From Actibacterium sp. MT2.3-13A (GTDB taxonomy: Bacteria; Pseudomonadota; Alphaproteobacteria; Rhodobacterales; Rhodobacteraceae), in the NCBI RefSeq assembly GCF_018139985.1, contig NZ_JAGSOU010000001.1, positions 186,001 to 250,000 of the forward strand: a stretch of 64,000 nucleotides of DNA. The letters are read 5' to 3'. A program made the translations under genes and the position numbers. Shown piece after piece: positions 46,628-56,266 of the stretch (its first letter is position 1; the number at the start of each line of letters is the position of its first letter). Under the pieces are notes generated by a model. That model did not search any database, was not told the origin of the DNA, and saw only the letters and a program-made list of their open reading frames with translations.

Positions 46628-47434
46628 CTATTTCGCCGGCGTGCCGCGCGCGATCATCTCCTGCGCCAGCGCCCGATAGGCCATCGCCCCGCGGGAGGTG
46701 GGATCATACTCGATCACCGGCAGCGCGAAAGAGGGCGCCTCGCTGACCCGCACGTTGCGCGGGATGATGGTCTGGAACACCAGATCGCCCAGGTATTGGC
46801 GGGCATCGTTCTCCACCTGCTGCGACAGGTTGTTGCGCTGGTCATACATGGTCAGCACCACACCCTCGATCCGCAGGTCGGGGTTGGCCGTCTGGCGCAT
46901 CTCACGGATGGTCAGCATCAGCTGCGACAGCCCCTCGAGGGCGAAGAATTCCGATTGCAGCGGCACCAGAACCGAATGCGCGGCGACCATCGCGTTGACC
47001 GTCAGAAGGCTGAGCGACGGCGGGCAGTCGATCAGGATATAGTCGAAGCCATAGGCATCCATCGCCGGCTGGCGCAACGCGTCATGCAGCAGGAAAACCC
47101 TTTTTTCATTGGCCACAAGCTCAATATCGGCAGAGCTGAGATCGGTGGTTGCCGGCGCGATCAGAAGCCCGTCGACGCCGGTGGGCTGGATCACCTCGCG
47201 CAGCGGCGCATCCTCGATGAGCAGGTCGTAGGTGGTCATCTCGCGCTGTTCTGCCTCGATCCCGAGACCGGTGGAGGCATTGCCCTGCGGGTCGAGGTCG
47301 ACGATCAGAACGGTGAATCCCTCGTCCACCAGCGCCGCCGACAGGTTGATCGCGGTCGTGGTCTTGCCCACCCCGCCCTTCTGGTTGGCAACGGCAATGA
47401 TCTTGGGCCCCTTTGGACGGGTCGGGTCAGACAC
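46628..47434 (-). CDS. parA: Chromosome-partitioning ATPase ParA
   Basis: The 268-residue deviant Walker ATPase moves ParB-parS complexes. Walker A is KGGVGKTT (residues 19-26), and the switch motif is in FDYILIDCPPSLSLLTVNAM. The start is GTG 47434 ([18 protein letters not shown]): GGAGG stands nine bases before it, and it overlaps the rsmG stop by 8 bp. No better ATG exists; the frame open to 47599 only shadows rsmG. Confidence 0.96.
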   Translation of the reverse strand: MSDPTRPKGPKIIAVANQKGGVGKTTTAINLSAALVDEGFTVLIVDLDPQGNASTGLGIEAEQREMTTYDLLIEDAPLREVIQPTGVDGLLIAPATTDLSSADIELVANEKRVFLLHDALRQPAMDAYGFDYILIDCPPSLSLLTVNAMVAAHSVLVPLQSEFFALEGLSQLMLTIREMRQTANPDLRIEGVVLTMYDQRNNLSQQVENDARQYLGDLVFQTIIPRNVRVSEAPSFALPVIEYDPTSRGAMAYRALAQEMIARGTPAK

Positions 47435-48041
47435 GGGCGATGCCTCCGAGTGAGAGAATGACGGCGCCGGGTTCGGTGCGGCTGGGAATTTTGTGAACGC
47501 CGAACCGCCAGGTTTCAAGGGCCTCGTCCAGTTCCGCCTGGTGACCCGCCCCTTTCGGGAACAGGGCGATGCCGCCGGAGCACAGGTGCCGCTCGGCAAA
47601 CCCCAGAAGCTGCGTCAAAGAGGCCAGCGCGCGGGCCGACAGAACGTCCGCGCCGAGCGGCGGCACCTCCTCGATTCGCCTGGCGATGACCTCGGCCTTC
47701 ACGCCCGCCTCGCGCGCGACGCTGCGCAGGAAGGTCGCCTTGCGCTGATCGCTTTCCACGAGGGTCACGCGCATTTCCGGTGCCCGTTCGGCGGCCAGGA
47801 TGGCGATGACCATGCCCGGAAACCCCCCGCCGCTGCCCAGATCGGCCCAATGGCGCGTATTTTTCGGTGCAAGTTCAAATATTTGCGCCGAATCAACGAA
47901 ATGTCGGGTCCAGGCCGCATCCAGCGTGTTGCGCGACACGAGGTTGATCGCCGGGTTCCATTTGCGCAGCAGGGCCTCGTAGGTTTTCAACCGCTCGAAT
48001 GTTTCACGTGAAACATCGACGCCAGCCAGGTCGTGACTCAT
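47427..48041 (-). CDS. rsmG: 16S rRNA (guanine-N7)-methyltransferase RsmG
   Basis: The 204-residue protein modifies G527 of 16S rRNA. The SAM motif is [20 protein letters not shown], and [20 protein letters not shown] is typical. Residues 9-14 (DVSRET) are encoded by a perfect parS palindrome at 48000-48015. The start overlaps the mnmG stop as ATGA, and parA overlaps its end. Confidence 0.96.
   Translation of the reverse strand: MSHDLAGVDVSRETFERLKTYEALLRKWNPAINLVSRNTLDAAWTRHFVDSAQIFELAPKNTRHWADLGSGGGFPGMVIAILAAERAPEMRVTLVESDQRKATFLRSVAREAGVKAEVIARRIEEVPPLGADVLSARALASLTQLLGFAERHLCSGGIALFPKGAGHQAELDEALETWRFGVHKIPSRTEPGAVILSLGGIARV
48000..48015. promoter_or_regulatory. parS site inside rsmG
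   Basis: Perfect 16-bp palindrome TGTTTCACGTGAAACA, the ParB-binding parS consensus. It lies in codons 9-14 of rsmG. Confidence 0.93.
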
Positions 48042-49903
48042 GCGCTGCGCCGCTCCATCTGCCGCAGCCGGGCGAGAATCAACGTCAGCGCCGCCGGCGT
48101 CATCCCATCGACCCGCCCCGCCTGCCCCAGCGTCGCCGGGCGCACCCGGGTCAACTTGCCTTTCAATTCGTTCGACAGCCCTTCGAGCGCGGCGAAATCG
48201 AAATCCACCGGGATCGCCTGCGCCTCGTCGCGTTTCATCGCCGCGACGTCCTGCTGCTGCCGCTTGATGTAATTCGCGTACAGCGCGTCCTTCTCGATCT
48301 GCGCCCGGATCTCCGGCGCGACATCGGCCAGAGACGGTTCCAGCGCGGCCACGTCATCGAAGCCCACATCGGGGAAGGCCAGCAAATCGAAGCCCGAGCG
48401 GCGGTTTCCATCGGCATTCACCTTGATCCCGGACTCGGAAATCTGCTTGGGAGTCAATGACATAGCATCCAGACGCTCCCGCGCCGCCTGCATCTGCTCC
48501 ATCTTCTCCTCGAAGGCCGCGCGCCGCACCGCCCCCACGCAGCCCAGGGCGATTCCCATCGGGGTCAGCCGCTGGTCGGCGTTGTCGGCGCGCAACGACA
48601 GGCGGAATTCGGCGCGCGAGGTGAACATGCGGTAGGGTTCGGTCACGCCTCGGGTCACCAAATCGTCGATCATCACGCCGATATAGCTGTCGGTGCGGCT
48701 GAAAATCGCGGGCGCCCTGCCCTGCACGGCCAGCGCTGCGTTCAGCCCGGCGACCACGCCTTGCGCCGCGGCCTCCTCATAGCCAGTGGTGCCGTTGATC
48801 TGGCCGGCCAGGAACAGGCCCGGCACATCCTTGAGCCGCAGCGTCGCGTCCAGCGCGCGGGGATCGACATAGTCGTATTCAATGGCGTAGCCCGGCTGCA
48901 GGATGCGGGCCTGCTCCAGACCGCTAATCGAATGCACATAATCAGCCTGCACATCCTCGGGCAGCGAGGTGGAGATGCCGTTGGGATAAACGGTGTGATC
49001 GTCCAGCCCCTCGGGCTCCAGGAAAATCTGGTGCGACTCCTTCTCCGCGAATCGGACGATCTTGTCTTCGATCGAGGGGCAATAGCGCGGCCCGACCCCC
49101 TCGATATGCCCGCCATACATGGCCGAGCGCTTCAGGTTGGAGCGGATTATATCGTGGGTTTTCTCGTTGGTATGGGTGATCCCGCAGGCGATCTGCCGCG
49201 CGAAGGGTGCCCTGGACAGGAAGGAAAACAGCGCCGGATCGTCGTCGCCGGGCTGGTTTTCAAGGATATCCCAGTCGATGGTCCGCCCGTCCAGACGCGG
49301 CGGGGTGCCGGTTTTCAGGCGCCCCAGCGGCAGGCCGAAATCGTCGATTCGCTCGGCCAGCTTGACCGAGGGCCTGTCGCCCATCCGCCCGCCGGCGCGG
49401 CGCACGTCGCCGATATGGATCACCCCGCGCAGGAAGGTGCCGGTGGTCAGCACCACCGCCCCCGCGCGGATTTCCGAGCCATCCTCCAGCACGATGCCGG
49501 CCACGCGCGGGCCGTCCATGATCAGGTCCGTCGCCTCGCCCTCGATCACGTCGAGATTGGGTGTCGCAGCGATGAAAGCCTGCATGGTTTCGCGGTAGAT
49601 CTTGCGATCCGCCTGGGCGCGCGGGCCTTGCACGGCAGGCCCCTTGCGTCGATTGAGCAGACGGAACTGGATACCGGCGCGGTCCGCCACCTGCCCCATC
49701 AGCCCGTCCAGCGCATCGACCTCGCGCACCAGGTGGCCCTTTCCAAGGCCGCCGATCGCCGGGTTGCAGGACATCACGCCGATGCCATGGCGGCGCAGCG
49801 TGACCAGAGCGCTGCGCGCGCCCATCCGGGCCGCCGCATGCGCCGCATCCGCGCCCGCATGGCCGCCGCCGATCACCACCACGTCGTAGTCACGATGTTT
49901 CAC
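48038..49903 (-). CDS. mnmG: tRNA uridine 5-carboxymethylaminomethyl modification enzyme MnmG (GidA)
   Basis: The protein of about 621 residues works with MnmE on the wobble uridine of several tRNAs. The FAD motif [20 protein letters not shown] is near the N-terminus; [20 protein letters not shown] is also typical. Two GTG codons compete. GTG 49912 would give [13 protein letters not shown] but stands inside the AAGGAG ribosome site; GTG 49903 ([10 protein letters not shown]) has AAGGAG eight bases before it, and I prefer it. Both lie in or at the parS site 49896-49911. The rsmG start overlaps the stop. Confidence 0.96.
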   Translation of the reverse strand: MKHRDYDVVVIGGGHAGADAAHAAARMGARSALVTLRRHGIGVMSCNPAIGGLGKGHLVREVDALDGLMGQVADRAGIQFRLLNRRKGPAVQGPRAQADRKIYRETMQAFIAATPNLDVIEGEATDLIMDGPRVAGIVLEDGSEIRAGAVVLTTGTFLRGVIHIGDVRRAGGRMGDRPSVKLAERIDDFGLPLGRLKTGTPPRLDGRTIDWDILENQPGDDDPALFSFLSRAPFARQIACGITHTNEKTHDIIRSNLKRSAMYGGHIEGVGPRYCPSIEDKIVRFAEKESHQIFLEPEGLDDHTVYPNGISTSLPEDVQADYVHSISGLEQARILQPGYAIEYDYVDPRALDATLRLKDVPGLFLAGQINGTTGYEEAAAQGVVAGLNAALAVQGRAPAIFSRTDSYIGVMIDDLVTRGVTEPYRMFTSRAEFRLSLRADNADQRLTPMGIALGCVGAVRRAAFEEKMEQMQAARERLDAMSLTPKQISESGIKVNADGNRRSGFDLLAFPDVGFDDVAALEPSLADVAPEIRAQIEKDALYANYIKRQQQDVAAMKRDEAQAIPVDFDFAALEGLSNELKGKLTRVRPATLGQAGRVDGMTPAALTLILARLRQMERRSA

Positions 49904-49911
49904 GTGAAACA
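49896..49911. promoter_or_regulatory. parS site covering the mnmG start
   Basis: Second perfect TGTTTCACGTGAAACA. The central CACGTG supplies the preferred GTG start codon of mnmG (49903), so ParB loading and mnmG translation initiation share the same bases. Confidence 0.93.
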
Positions 49912-49915
49912 CTCC

Positions 49916-51205
49916 TTACTTGCCCAGGCAGAAACTGGCGAAGATTTCGTCCAGGATCTGCTCGACATCGACCCGGCCGACCAGCGAATCCAGCGCGCGG
50001 ATGGCCATGCGAAGCTCTTCGGCCGCCAGTTCGGCGCCGCCCTCGCCTCTCTCTACCTGATTCCGCGCGACGGCCAAAGAGGTCAGCGCGCGGACGATCG
50101 CCACACGATGCCGTTCGCGCGTCGCCGTCTGCGCCCGCGCCGCGCGGGTTTCCAGAACCGAAGTAATGCGCGAGATCAGATGCGCAACCCCCTGCCCGGT
50201 CTTGCCAGAGATCGTTTCCGCCCCGCCGCCGCGCAGATCACCCTTGCCGCGCAGCACGATATCCTCCGGATGCGGCCCCAGCCCTTCGGCCTGGCCTGTC
50301 TCGTCCAGCAGGAACACACGCAGGTCGGCCGCCATCGCCCTCTCCCGCGCGCGGGTGATTCCGATGCCCTCGACCACGTCCTCGGTCTCGCGCAGGCCGG
50401 CGGTATCGAGCACGGTCACGGGCAGGCCGCCCAGATCCATCCGCACCTCGATCACGTCGCGCGTCGTGCCCGCATATTCCGAGGTGATTGCCGCCTCCCG
50501 CCCAGCCAAGGCATTGAGAAGAGTGGATTTTCCAACATTCGGCGGGCCGACGATGGCGACCTCGAAGCCCTCGCGGATGCGTTCGGCGGCCTGCACGCCC
50601 TCGGCCTCGCGCCGCAGGTCGGCCTCAACCCGGTCGAGCAACTCCAGAACCTCCGGCGACACGTCGACGGGAACCTCCTCATCGGCGAAATCGATGGTGG
50701 CTTCCAGAAGGGCCGCGGCGCGGATGAGGTCCCGCCGCCAGCTCTCGGCACGTTCACCGATAGCACCCGAAAGCACCCGCAGGGCCTGGCGGCGCTGCGC
50801 CTCGGTCTCGGCCTCGATCAGATCGGCCAGACCTTCGACTTGCGCGAGGTCCAGCTGCTCGTTTTCCAGCGCGCGGCGGGTGAATTCTCCGGGTTCGGCC
50901 AGGCGCAAACCTTCGATTTCAGACAGCGCGCGCAGGACCGCGGCGATCGTCGCGGGGCTGCCATGCACATGCAATTCGGCCACATCCTCGCCGGTGAAGC
51001 TGGCGCCAGCTTCGAAAACAACGACCAGCGCCTCGTCCAGCAACACGCCCTGGGCATCGGTCAGCCGGCGCAGCCCTGCCACGCGCGGCGCGGGCACGAC
51101 GGCGCCCAATACGCGCAGCGCCTCATGCGCGCGCGGGCCCGAGATGCGGATGACGGCGACCCCCGCCTTGCCGCGGGCGGTGGCGAGGGCATAGATCGTG
51201 TCCAT
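49916..51205 (-). CDS. mnmE: tRNA modification GTPase MnmE (TrmE)
   Basis: The 429-residue partner of MnmG has a formyl-THF-binding N-terminal domain ([20 protein letters not shown]), a helical domain, and an inserted G domain. The G domain has [20 protein letters not shown] and the [14 protein letters not shown] switch, then [10 protein letters not shown]. The C-terminal cysteine motif is FCLGK, a variant of the usual C-I/L/V-G-K. Twelve bases (or three) separate its stop from the mnmG start. Confidence 0.96.
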   Translation of the reverse strand: MDTIYALATARGKAGVAVIRISGPRAHEALRVLGAVVPAPRVAGLRRLTDAQGVLLDEALVVVFEAGASFTGEDVAELHVHGSPATIAAVLRALSEIEGLRLAEPGEFTRRALENEQLDLAQVEGLADLIEAETEAQRRQALRVLSGAIGERAESWRRDLIRAAALLEATIDFADEEVPVDVSPEVLELLDRVEADLRREAEGVQAAERIREGFEVAIVGPPNVGKSTLLNALAGREAAITSEYAGTTRDVIEVRMDLGGLPVTVLDTAGLRETEDVVEGIGITRARERAMAADLRVFLLDETGQAEGLGPHPEDIVLRGKGDLRGGGAETISGKTGQGVAHLISRITSVLETRAARAQTATRERHRVAIVRALTSLAVARNQVERGEGGAELAAEELRMAIRALDSLVGRVDVEQILDEIFASFCLGK

Positions 51206-51227
51206 AATCCCCCTCCTGCCCGGGGCG

Positions 51228-52499
51228 TCAGGTGTTCATGGAATCGAAGAATTCCGCGTTGGTCTTGGTCTGTTTCAGCTTGGAAATCAGGAACTCGATG
51301 GCGTCGGTGGTGCCCATCGGGTTCAGGATGCGGCGCAGGACGAAGGTTTTCTGCAGATCGCCCTTGTCGACCAGCAGGTCCTCTTTCCGCGTGCCGGACT
51401 TGAGGATGTCCATCGCCGGGAACACGCGCTTGTCGGCCACCTTGCGGTCGAGCACGATCTCGGAGTTGCCGGTGCCCTTGAATTCCTCGAAGATCACCTC
51501 GTCCATGCGCGAGCCGGTGTCGATCAGCGCGGTGGCGATGATGGTCAGGCTGCCGCCCTCCTCGATGTTCCGCGCCGCGCCAAAGAAACGCTTGGGCCGT
51601 TGCAGCGCGTTGGCGTCCACGCCGCCGGTCAGAACCTTGCCCGAGGACGGCACGACCGTGTTGTAGGCGCGGCCCAGGCGAGTGATCGAGTCGAGCAGGA
51701 TCACCACGTCGCGCTTGTGTTCGACCAGGCGCTTGGCCTTTTCGATCACCATCTCGGCGACGGCGACGTGGCGGGTGGCGGGCTCGTCGAAGGTCGAGGA
51801 GATCACCTCGCCCTTCACGCTGCGCTGCATGTCGGTCACCTCTTCGGGGCGCTCGTCGATCAGCAGAACGATCAGGTAGCATTCCGGGTGGTTCTGCTCG
51901 ATGCTGTGCGCGATGTTCTGCAGCAGAACGGTCTTACCCGTCCGCGGCGGCGCCACGATCAGCGAACGCTGCCCCTTCCCGATCGGCGCCACCAGGTCGA
52001 TGATCCGCGACGAGCGGTCCTTGAGGGTCGGATCCTCGATCTCCATCTTCAGCCGCTCGTCGGGATAGAGCGGCGTCAGGTTGTCGAAGTTGATTTTGTG
52101 GCGTGCCTTCTCGGGCTCTTCGAAATTGATCCGCGTCACCTCGGTGATCGCGAAATAGCGCTCGTTCTCGCGCGGGGCCTGCATCACGCCCTCGACGGTG
52201 TCGCCGGTCCGCAGGCTGTATTTCCGGATCATCTCGGGCGAGACATAGATGTCGTCGGGGCCCGGCAGATAGTTCGCCTCGGGCGAACGGAGGAAGCCGA
52301 AACCGTCCTGAAGGACCTCAAGCACGCCGTCGCCGGAGATCTCCCAGCCCTCATCGGCGCGCTCGCGCAGGATCTGGAACATCATCTCGCCCTTGCGCAT
52401 GGTCGAGGCGTTCTCGATTTCCAGGTCTTCGGCCATGGCCAGAAGGTCCTTGGGGCTTTTCGCCTTCAGGTCGGCCAGATTCAGTCGCTCTTGGGTCAT
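51228..52499 (-). CDS. rho: Transcription termination factor Rho
   Basis: The 423-residue RNA helicase starts at ATG 52499 ([20 protein letters not shown]). It has the N-terminal helix bundle and cold-shock RNA-binding fold ([20 protein letters not shown]). The ATPase has Walker [20 protein letters not shown], then [16 protein letters not shown] and the secondary RNA-binding region ([19 protein letters not shown]). The mnmE gene lies 22 bp downstream. A good promoter lies about 95 bp upstream. Confidence 0.98.
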   Translation of the reverse strand: MTQERLNLADLKAKSPKDLLAMAEDLEIENASTMRKGEMMFQILRERADEGWEISGDGVLEVLQDGFGFLRSPEANYLPGPDDIYVSPEMIRKYSLRTGDTVEGVMQAPRENERYFAITEVTRINFEEPEKARHKINFDNLTPLYPDERLKMEIEDPTLKDRSSRIIDLVAPIGKGQRSLIVAPPRTGKTVLLQNIAHSIEQNHPECYLIVLLIDERPEEVTDMQRSVKGEVISSTFDEPATRHVAVAEMVIEKAKRLVEHKRDVVILLDSITRLGRAYNTVVPSSGKVLTGGVDANALQRPKRFFGAARNIEEGGSLTIIATALIDTGSRMDEVIFEEFKGTGNSEIVLDRKVADKRVFPAMDILKSGTRKEDLLVDKGDLQKTFVLRRILNPMGTTDAIEFLISKLKQTKTNAEFFDSMNT

Positions 52500-52592
52500 T
52501 GGGAAAACTACGCTGCAACCGCGCGTCATCGAAGGGCACGGTCATTTCTGGGAAAAGGGAAGATCCCGAGCCGGACGGCCCGTTGGCCAGCT

Positions 52593-52621
52593 GACATATA
52601 GAGAGCGGGGGCCAGAGTCAA
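52593..52621 (-). promoter_or_regulatory. Likely rho promoter
   Basis: Minus strand TTGACT (52621-52616), 17-nt spacer, TATGTC (52598-52593), placing the start site near 52586 and leaving an approximately 85-nt leader before rho. Confidence 0.55.
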
Positions 52622-52635
52622 GAATGGCCTCGGAT

Positions 52636-53085
52636 TCAGAACTTCACCACCACCGAGACCACGATCACCAGCATCAGCAGCGTCGGCAGCTCGTTCATCA
52701 TCCGGTAGGTGCGGCCGGTCCGCGTGTTGGTCCCGGCGGCGAAGTCCTTGCGGCGCCAGCCCAGCCAGTGGTGGAACCAGGTCATCGCGATCACCGAGGC
52801 ACCCTTGGTATAGGGCCAGACCGCGCTCCAGTCGACGATGCCCGGCGTCAGCACCAGCGTCAGACCGAACACCCAGACCGCGATCAGAGACGGATTCATG
52901 ATATATTTGAAGAGCTTGTATTCCATCGTCTGGAACAGCTCGTCGGTGTCGCCGCCCTGCCCGACCCGCTCGGCATGATAGACGAAGAGCCGCGGCAGAT
53001 AGAAAATTCCCGCCATCCAGGTCAGCACCGCGATGATGTGCAGCGAAAGTGTCCAGGGATAGAGGGTTGCCAGCAGATCGCCCAT
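52636..53085 (-). CDS. hemJ: Protoporphyrinogen IX oxidase HemJ
   Basis: The 149-residue membrane protein has four hydrophobic segments. Conserved HemJ features are the histidine in SLHIIAVLTWMAGIFYLPRL, the invariant Arg in that segment and MTWFHHWLGWRRKDFA. It oxidises protoporphyrinogen IX, replacing HemG or HemY in many alphaproteobacteria. It borders the candidate origin on the left and reads away from it. No hemE gene occurs beside it. Confidence 0.94.
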   Translation of the reverse strand: MGDLLATLYPWTLSLHIIAVLTWMAGIFYLPRLFVYHAERVGQGGDTDELFQTMEYKLFKYIMNPSLIAVWVFGLTLVLTPGIVDWSAVWPYTKGASVIAMTWFHHWLGWRRKDFAAGTNTRTGRTYRMMNELPTLLMLVIVVSVVVKF

Positions 53086-53225
53086 GTTGCGTGCCTTTGT
53101 GTCGTCCGGTCTGCCGACCCACCAATAATCAATATGAAGGAAAAGAAAAGATGATGTTGTCGTAGGGGGTGGGGAGAATGGGGATTATTGGATCCTCCAC
53201 GATTTTATCCCGGCACTTCCCGGCC

Positions 53226-53330
53226 TGTGAATAACTGTGTTAATAAAGGTAAATGTTCTTTTTGAAGTGCGATTTCTCATTTTCAATCAATAGATTATAT
53301 AGATTGTTCTTGTGTTGACCCTGTGGATAA
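53226..53330 (-). promoter_or_regulatory. Two near-consensus DnaA boxes flanking the AT-rich region
   Basis: TTATTCACA at 53234-53226 and TTATCCACA at 53330-53322, both read on the minus strand, enclose the AT-rich stretch and the IHF site. This spacing and orientation suit an unwinding element. Confidence 0.75.
53285..53297 (+). promoter_or_regulatory. Consensus IHF-binding site in the AT-rich region
   Basis: AATCAATAGATTA matches WATCAANNNNTTR at all fixed positions and lies between the two left DnaA boxes, as in other alphaproteobacterial origins where IHF bends the DNA. Confidence 0.65.
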
Positions 53331-53492
53331 CCTGCGCGTGTGAACCATGTCGGAGGAGTTGTCCTCAGCCCCGAACCTTTCCTGTCCACCGTGGAGAAAC
53401 CCGCCCCGGCCCTTGACAAAAGCCGTGGGAATTTCGGACTCCCTCGTTTGTATCCACATGTCCCGAAAATGCGCACATCACCATCCGCAGGG

Positions 53493-53513
53493 TTTTCCAC
53501 AAGGTTATCACCA
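53493..53513 (+). promoter_or_regulatory. DnaA box overlapping the maf translation-initiation region
   Basis: TTTTCCACA (53493-53501) is followed by AAGG, the maf ribosome site, and by a weaker TTATCACCA (53505-53513) that reaches the maf start codon. Confidence 0.6.
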
Positions 53514-54112
53514 TGCCCCAGCCCGTTATCCTGGCCTCGGCCTCCGACATCCGGCGAGAGCTGCTGGCGCGCGCCGGCGTCCCGATCGAGGTTGTGCCCG
53601 CCCGCATCGACGAGGAGGCGATCCGCGCCGCGCTGGAGGCCGAGGACGCCACGCCACGCGACGTCGCCGACGCCCTGGCCGAGTACAAGGCGCGCAAGAT
53701 CAGCGAAAAACGTCCCGAGGCGCTGGTGATCGGCTGCGACCAGGTGCTGGAATTCCGCGGCGAGGTGCTGTCGAAGCCCGCCGATCTCGACGAGGCCCGC
53801 GCCCAGCTCAAACGACTGCGCGCACAGCGGCACAAGCTGCTGTCCGCGGCGGTGGTCTATGAGGGAGGACAGCCGCTGTGGCGGCATGTCGGCGAGGTGC
53901 GGCTGCAGATGCGCCCCTTCTCCGACGCCTATCTGGAGGATTACCTGGCAAGGAACTGGGACAGTGTGAAGCACGCCGTCGGCTGCTATAAGCTGGAGGA
54001 GGAAGGCGTGCGTCTGTTCACCCGCGTCGAAGGAGATTATTTTACCGTGCTCGGATTGCCCCTGTTGGAACTTCTGGCCTTTCTCACCTCGCGCAGGGCG
54101 GTGATGGCATGA
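53513..54112 (+). CDS. maf: Maf-family nucleotide pyrophosphatase
   Basis: The 199-residue protein has the Maf signature [20 protein letters not shown] at the N-terminus, the conserved [18 protein letters not shown], and [20 protein letters not shown] near the C-terminus. Family members remove non-canonical or modified nucleotides. It heads the maf-aroE-coaE-dnaQ series, whose genes overlap in turn, and borders the candidate origin. Confidence 0.94.
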   Translation: MPQPVILASASDIRRELLARAGVPIEVVPARIDEEAIRAALEAEDATPRDVADALAEYKARKISEKRPEALVIGCDQVLEFRGEVLSKPADLDEARAQLKRLRAQRHKLLSAAVVYEGGQPLWRHVGEVRLQMRPFSDAYLEDYLARNWDSVKHAVGCYKLEEEGVRLFTRVEGDYFTVLGLPLLELLAFLTSRRAVMA

Positions 54113-54942
54113 GCGACAAGATCCCCCTCGCCGGCGTGATCGGCTCGCCCGTGGCCCATTCGAAATCGCCCAGACTGCACAATTATTGGCTGGCCACCTA
54201 TGGCATCGCCGGCCACTATGTGCCGATGGACGTCGCGCAGGAGGATCTGCGCGAGGCGCTGCGCGCGCTGCCCAAACTGGGTTTCGTGGGCGTCAACGTC
54301 ACCATCCCGCACAAGGAGACCGTGCTGGGCCTGGCCGATCAGGTGACCGACCGCGCCGCGCTGATCGGCGCGGCGAACACCCTGATCTTCCGCGCCGACG
54401 GCACCATCCATGCCGACAACACCGACGGCTACGGCTTCGTCGAAAATCTGCGCCAGGGCGCGCCCGGCTGGACCGGCAAGGAGGGTCCGGCGGCGGTGAT
54501 CGGCGCGGGCGGGGCTGCGCGCGCGGTCGTGGCCTCGCTGATCGAGGTCGGCGTGACCGAGATCCGCATCGCCAACCGCACCAAGGCCCGGGCCGAGGCC
54601 CTGCGGGCCGAGTTCGGTCCCAAGATCCGGGTCTATGACTGGGTGCAGGCCGGCAACATGATCGAGGGCGCGGCGACGGTGGTGAACACCTCGTCGCTGG
54701 GTATGGTCGGCAAGCCCGAGATGCGCGTGCCGCTGGACGGGCTGTCCAAGGGCGCGGTGGTGACCGATCTGGTCTATACCCCGCTCCAGACCCGGCTGCT
54801 GCGCGAGGCCGAGGCGGCGGGCTGCACCGTGGTCGATGGGTTGGGCATGCTGCTGCACCAGGCCGCGCCGGGCTTCGAGCGCTGGTTCGGCGTCCGCCCC
54901 GAGGTGGATGAGAAGACCCGCGCGGTGGTCCTGGGCGCATGA
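54109..54942 (+). CDS. aroE: Shikimate dehydrogenase
   Basis: The 277-residue NADP-dependent enzyme reduces 3-dehydroshikimate. Substrate-binding [16 protein letters not shown] and [14 protein letters not shown], and cofactor-binding [17 protein letters not shown] with NRTKAR, are all present. It overlaps maf and coaE by 4 bp each (ATGA), so translation of the series is coupled. Confidence 0.97.
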   Translation: MSDKIPLAGVIGSPVAHSKSPRLHNYWLATYGIAGHYVPMDVAQEDLREALRALPKLGFVGVNVTIPHKETVLGLADQVTDRAALIGAANTLIFRADGTIHADNTDGYGFVENLRQGAPGWTGKEGPAAVIGAGGAARAVVASLIEVGVTEIRIANRTKARAEALRAEFGPKIRVYDWVQAGNMIEGAATVVNTSSLGMVGKPEMRVPLDGLSKGAVVTDLVYTPLQTRLLREAEAAGCTVVDGLGMLLHQAAPGFERWFGVRPEVDEKTRAVVLGA

Positions 54943-55535
54943 GCTTCGTGCTTGGCCTGACCGGCTCTATCGGGATGGGAAAATCGACCACCTCGCGGAT
55001 GTTCGCCGACGAAGGCGTGCCGGTCTGGGATGCCGATGCGGCGGTGCATCGCCTTTACGCGCCCGGCGGCGCGGCGGTGGCGCCTCTGGCGGAGATGTGC
55101 CCCGAGGCGCTGGTCGATGGCGGCGTTTCACGCGAGGCGCTGAAAGCATGGATCGCCCGCGACGACACCGCGTTCAGGCAGATCGAACGGGTGGTGCACC
55201 CGCTGGTGGCGCGGGACCGGGCCGAATTCCTGCGCGCCCATGAGGCCGATCCGCTGGTCGTTCTGGACATCCCGCTGCTGTTCGAAACCGGGGCCGAGGA
55301 TCAGGTCGACGCCATCGCAGTGGTCAGCGCCCCGGCGGATGTTCAGCGTGCCCGCGTGCTGGAACGCGGCACCATGAGCGCCGCACAATTCGAGACTATT
55401 CTGGCCAAACAGCTGCCAGATGCCGAAAAACGCGCCCGCGCCGATTTCGTCATCGAGACCACCAGCCTTGAAGGCGCGCGGGCCGCGGTGCAGGATGTGA
55501 TCCGGCAGATCAGGCAGGGGCAAAGCGATGCGTGA
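54939..55535 (+). CDS. coaE: Dephospho-CoA kinase
   Basis: The 198-residue kinase performs the last step of CoA synthesis. The P-loop is LGLTGSIGMGKSTTSRMFAD; VWDADAAVHRLYAPGG and VLDIPLLFETGAEDQVDAI are family motifs. It overlaps aroE by 4 bp and dnaQ by 8 bp. Confidence 0.97.
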   Translation: MSFVLGLTGSIGMGKSTTSRMFADEGVPVWDADAAVHRLYAPGGAAVAPLAEMCPEALVDGGVSREALKAWIARDDTAFRQIERVVHPLVARDRAEFLRAHEADPLVVLDIPLLFETGAEDQVDAIAVVSAPADVQRARVLERGTMSAAQFETILAKQLPDAEKRARADFVIETTSLEGARAAVQDVIRQIRQGQSDA

Positions 55536-56262
55536 GATCGTTCTCGACACCGAAACCACCGGCTTCGAACCCGAAAAGGGCGACCGCATCGTCGAGATCG
55601 GCGCGCTGGAGCTTTGGAACCACCTGCCCACCGGCAACACGTTTCACGTCTACATCAACCCCGAACGCTCGATGCCGCAGGGCGCCTTCGAGGTGCATGG
55701 CATCGGCCCCGACCTGCTGGAGCCGCCCCAGACGCCCGCCCCCGGCGCGATCACCCTGCGCGACAAGCCGGTTTTCGCCAAGGTCGGTCGGGATTTCTTC
55801 GATTTCGTGGGCGACGCCAAGCTGGTGATCCACAACGCCGCGTTCGACATGAAATTCCTCAATGCCGAGCTGCGCTGGATGGGTCTGCCCACCCTGCCCT
55901 GGGACCAGGCGATCGACACGCTGGCCATGGCGCGGCAGAAATTCCCCGGTTCGCCGGCGACACTGGACGCGCTGTGCCGGCGCTTCGGCATCGACAACTC
56001 GGCGCGGACGCTGCACGGGGCGCTGCTGGACTCGGAAATCCTGGCCGAGGTCTACCTGGAACTGATCGGCGGCCGGCAACCCGATTTCGGGCTGAGCACC
56101 TCGTCGTCCTCCGGTCGCGGCGGCGGCCCGGTCGAGCCCGACTGGCGCCCGAAGCCGCGCCCGAACCCCCTGCCCCCGCGCCTTACCGAAAAAGAAACCG
56201 CCGCCCATGCAGCCTTTGTCGAGGCGATGGGCGACGGCGCGCTGTGGAAGAAATGCGGCTAG
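55528..56262 (+). CDS. dnaQ: DNA polymerase III epsilon subunit (3'-5' proofreading exonuclease)
   Basis: The 244-residue protein has Exo I DTETTG (catalytic Asp7 and Glu9), Exo II in HNAAFDMKFLNAELRW and Exo III in TLHGALLDSEILAEVYLEL with the epsilon-type histidine. A Ser/Gly/Pro-rich linker and a C-terminal peptide (EKETAAHAAFVEAMGD) for binding the alpha subunit follow. It is the last gene of the maf-aroE-coaE-dnaQ series at the origin, and faces secB with a 4-bp gap. Confidence 0.97.
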   Translation: MREIVLDTETTGFEPEKGDRIVEIGALELWNHLPTGNTFHVYINPERSMPQGAFEVHGIGPDLLEPPQTPAPGAITLRDKPVFAKVGRDFFDFVGDAKLVIHNAAFDMKFLNAELRWMGLPTLPWDQAIDTLAMARQKFPGSPATLDALCRRFGIDNSARTLHGALLDSEILAEVYLELIGGRQPDFGLSTSSSSGRGGGPVEPDWRPKPRPNPLPPRLTEKETAAHAAFVEAMGDGALWKKCG

Positions 56263-56266
56263 GGCC

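Larger units (their letters stand above)
53086..53512. other. Candidate chromosomal replication origin (oriC)
   Basis: This 427-bp gap is the only stretch over 300 bp without a gene. It holds an AT-rich region (about 53215-53315, roughly two thirds A+T in a GC-rich window). DnaA box matches are TTATTCACA (minus, 53226-53234), TTATCCACA (minus, 53322-53330), GTATCCACA (plus, 53450-53458, one mismatch) and TTTTCCACA (plus, 53493-53501). A consensus IHF site lies at 53285-53297. Genes point away on both sides for several kilobases, and parAB-parS is close. dnaA itself is not in the window, as is normal in this order. Confidence 0.82.

Noticed and set aside
48761-51403. 880-codon open frame on the plus strand opposite mnmG and mnmE
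   Set aside because: Shadow of two well-conserved genes; composition is typical of antisense GC-rich reading.
53155-53215. Possible extra DnaA box TTATCCCGG near 53200
   Set aside because: Only six of nine positions match, so it was not counted among the origin boxes.
55641-55650. Third parS-like sequence (GTTTCACGTC) in dnaQ
   Set aside because: Only one half-site matches; the right half diverges, and ParB sites in this family are near-perfect palindromes.
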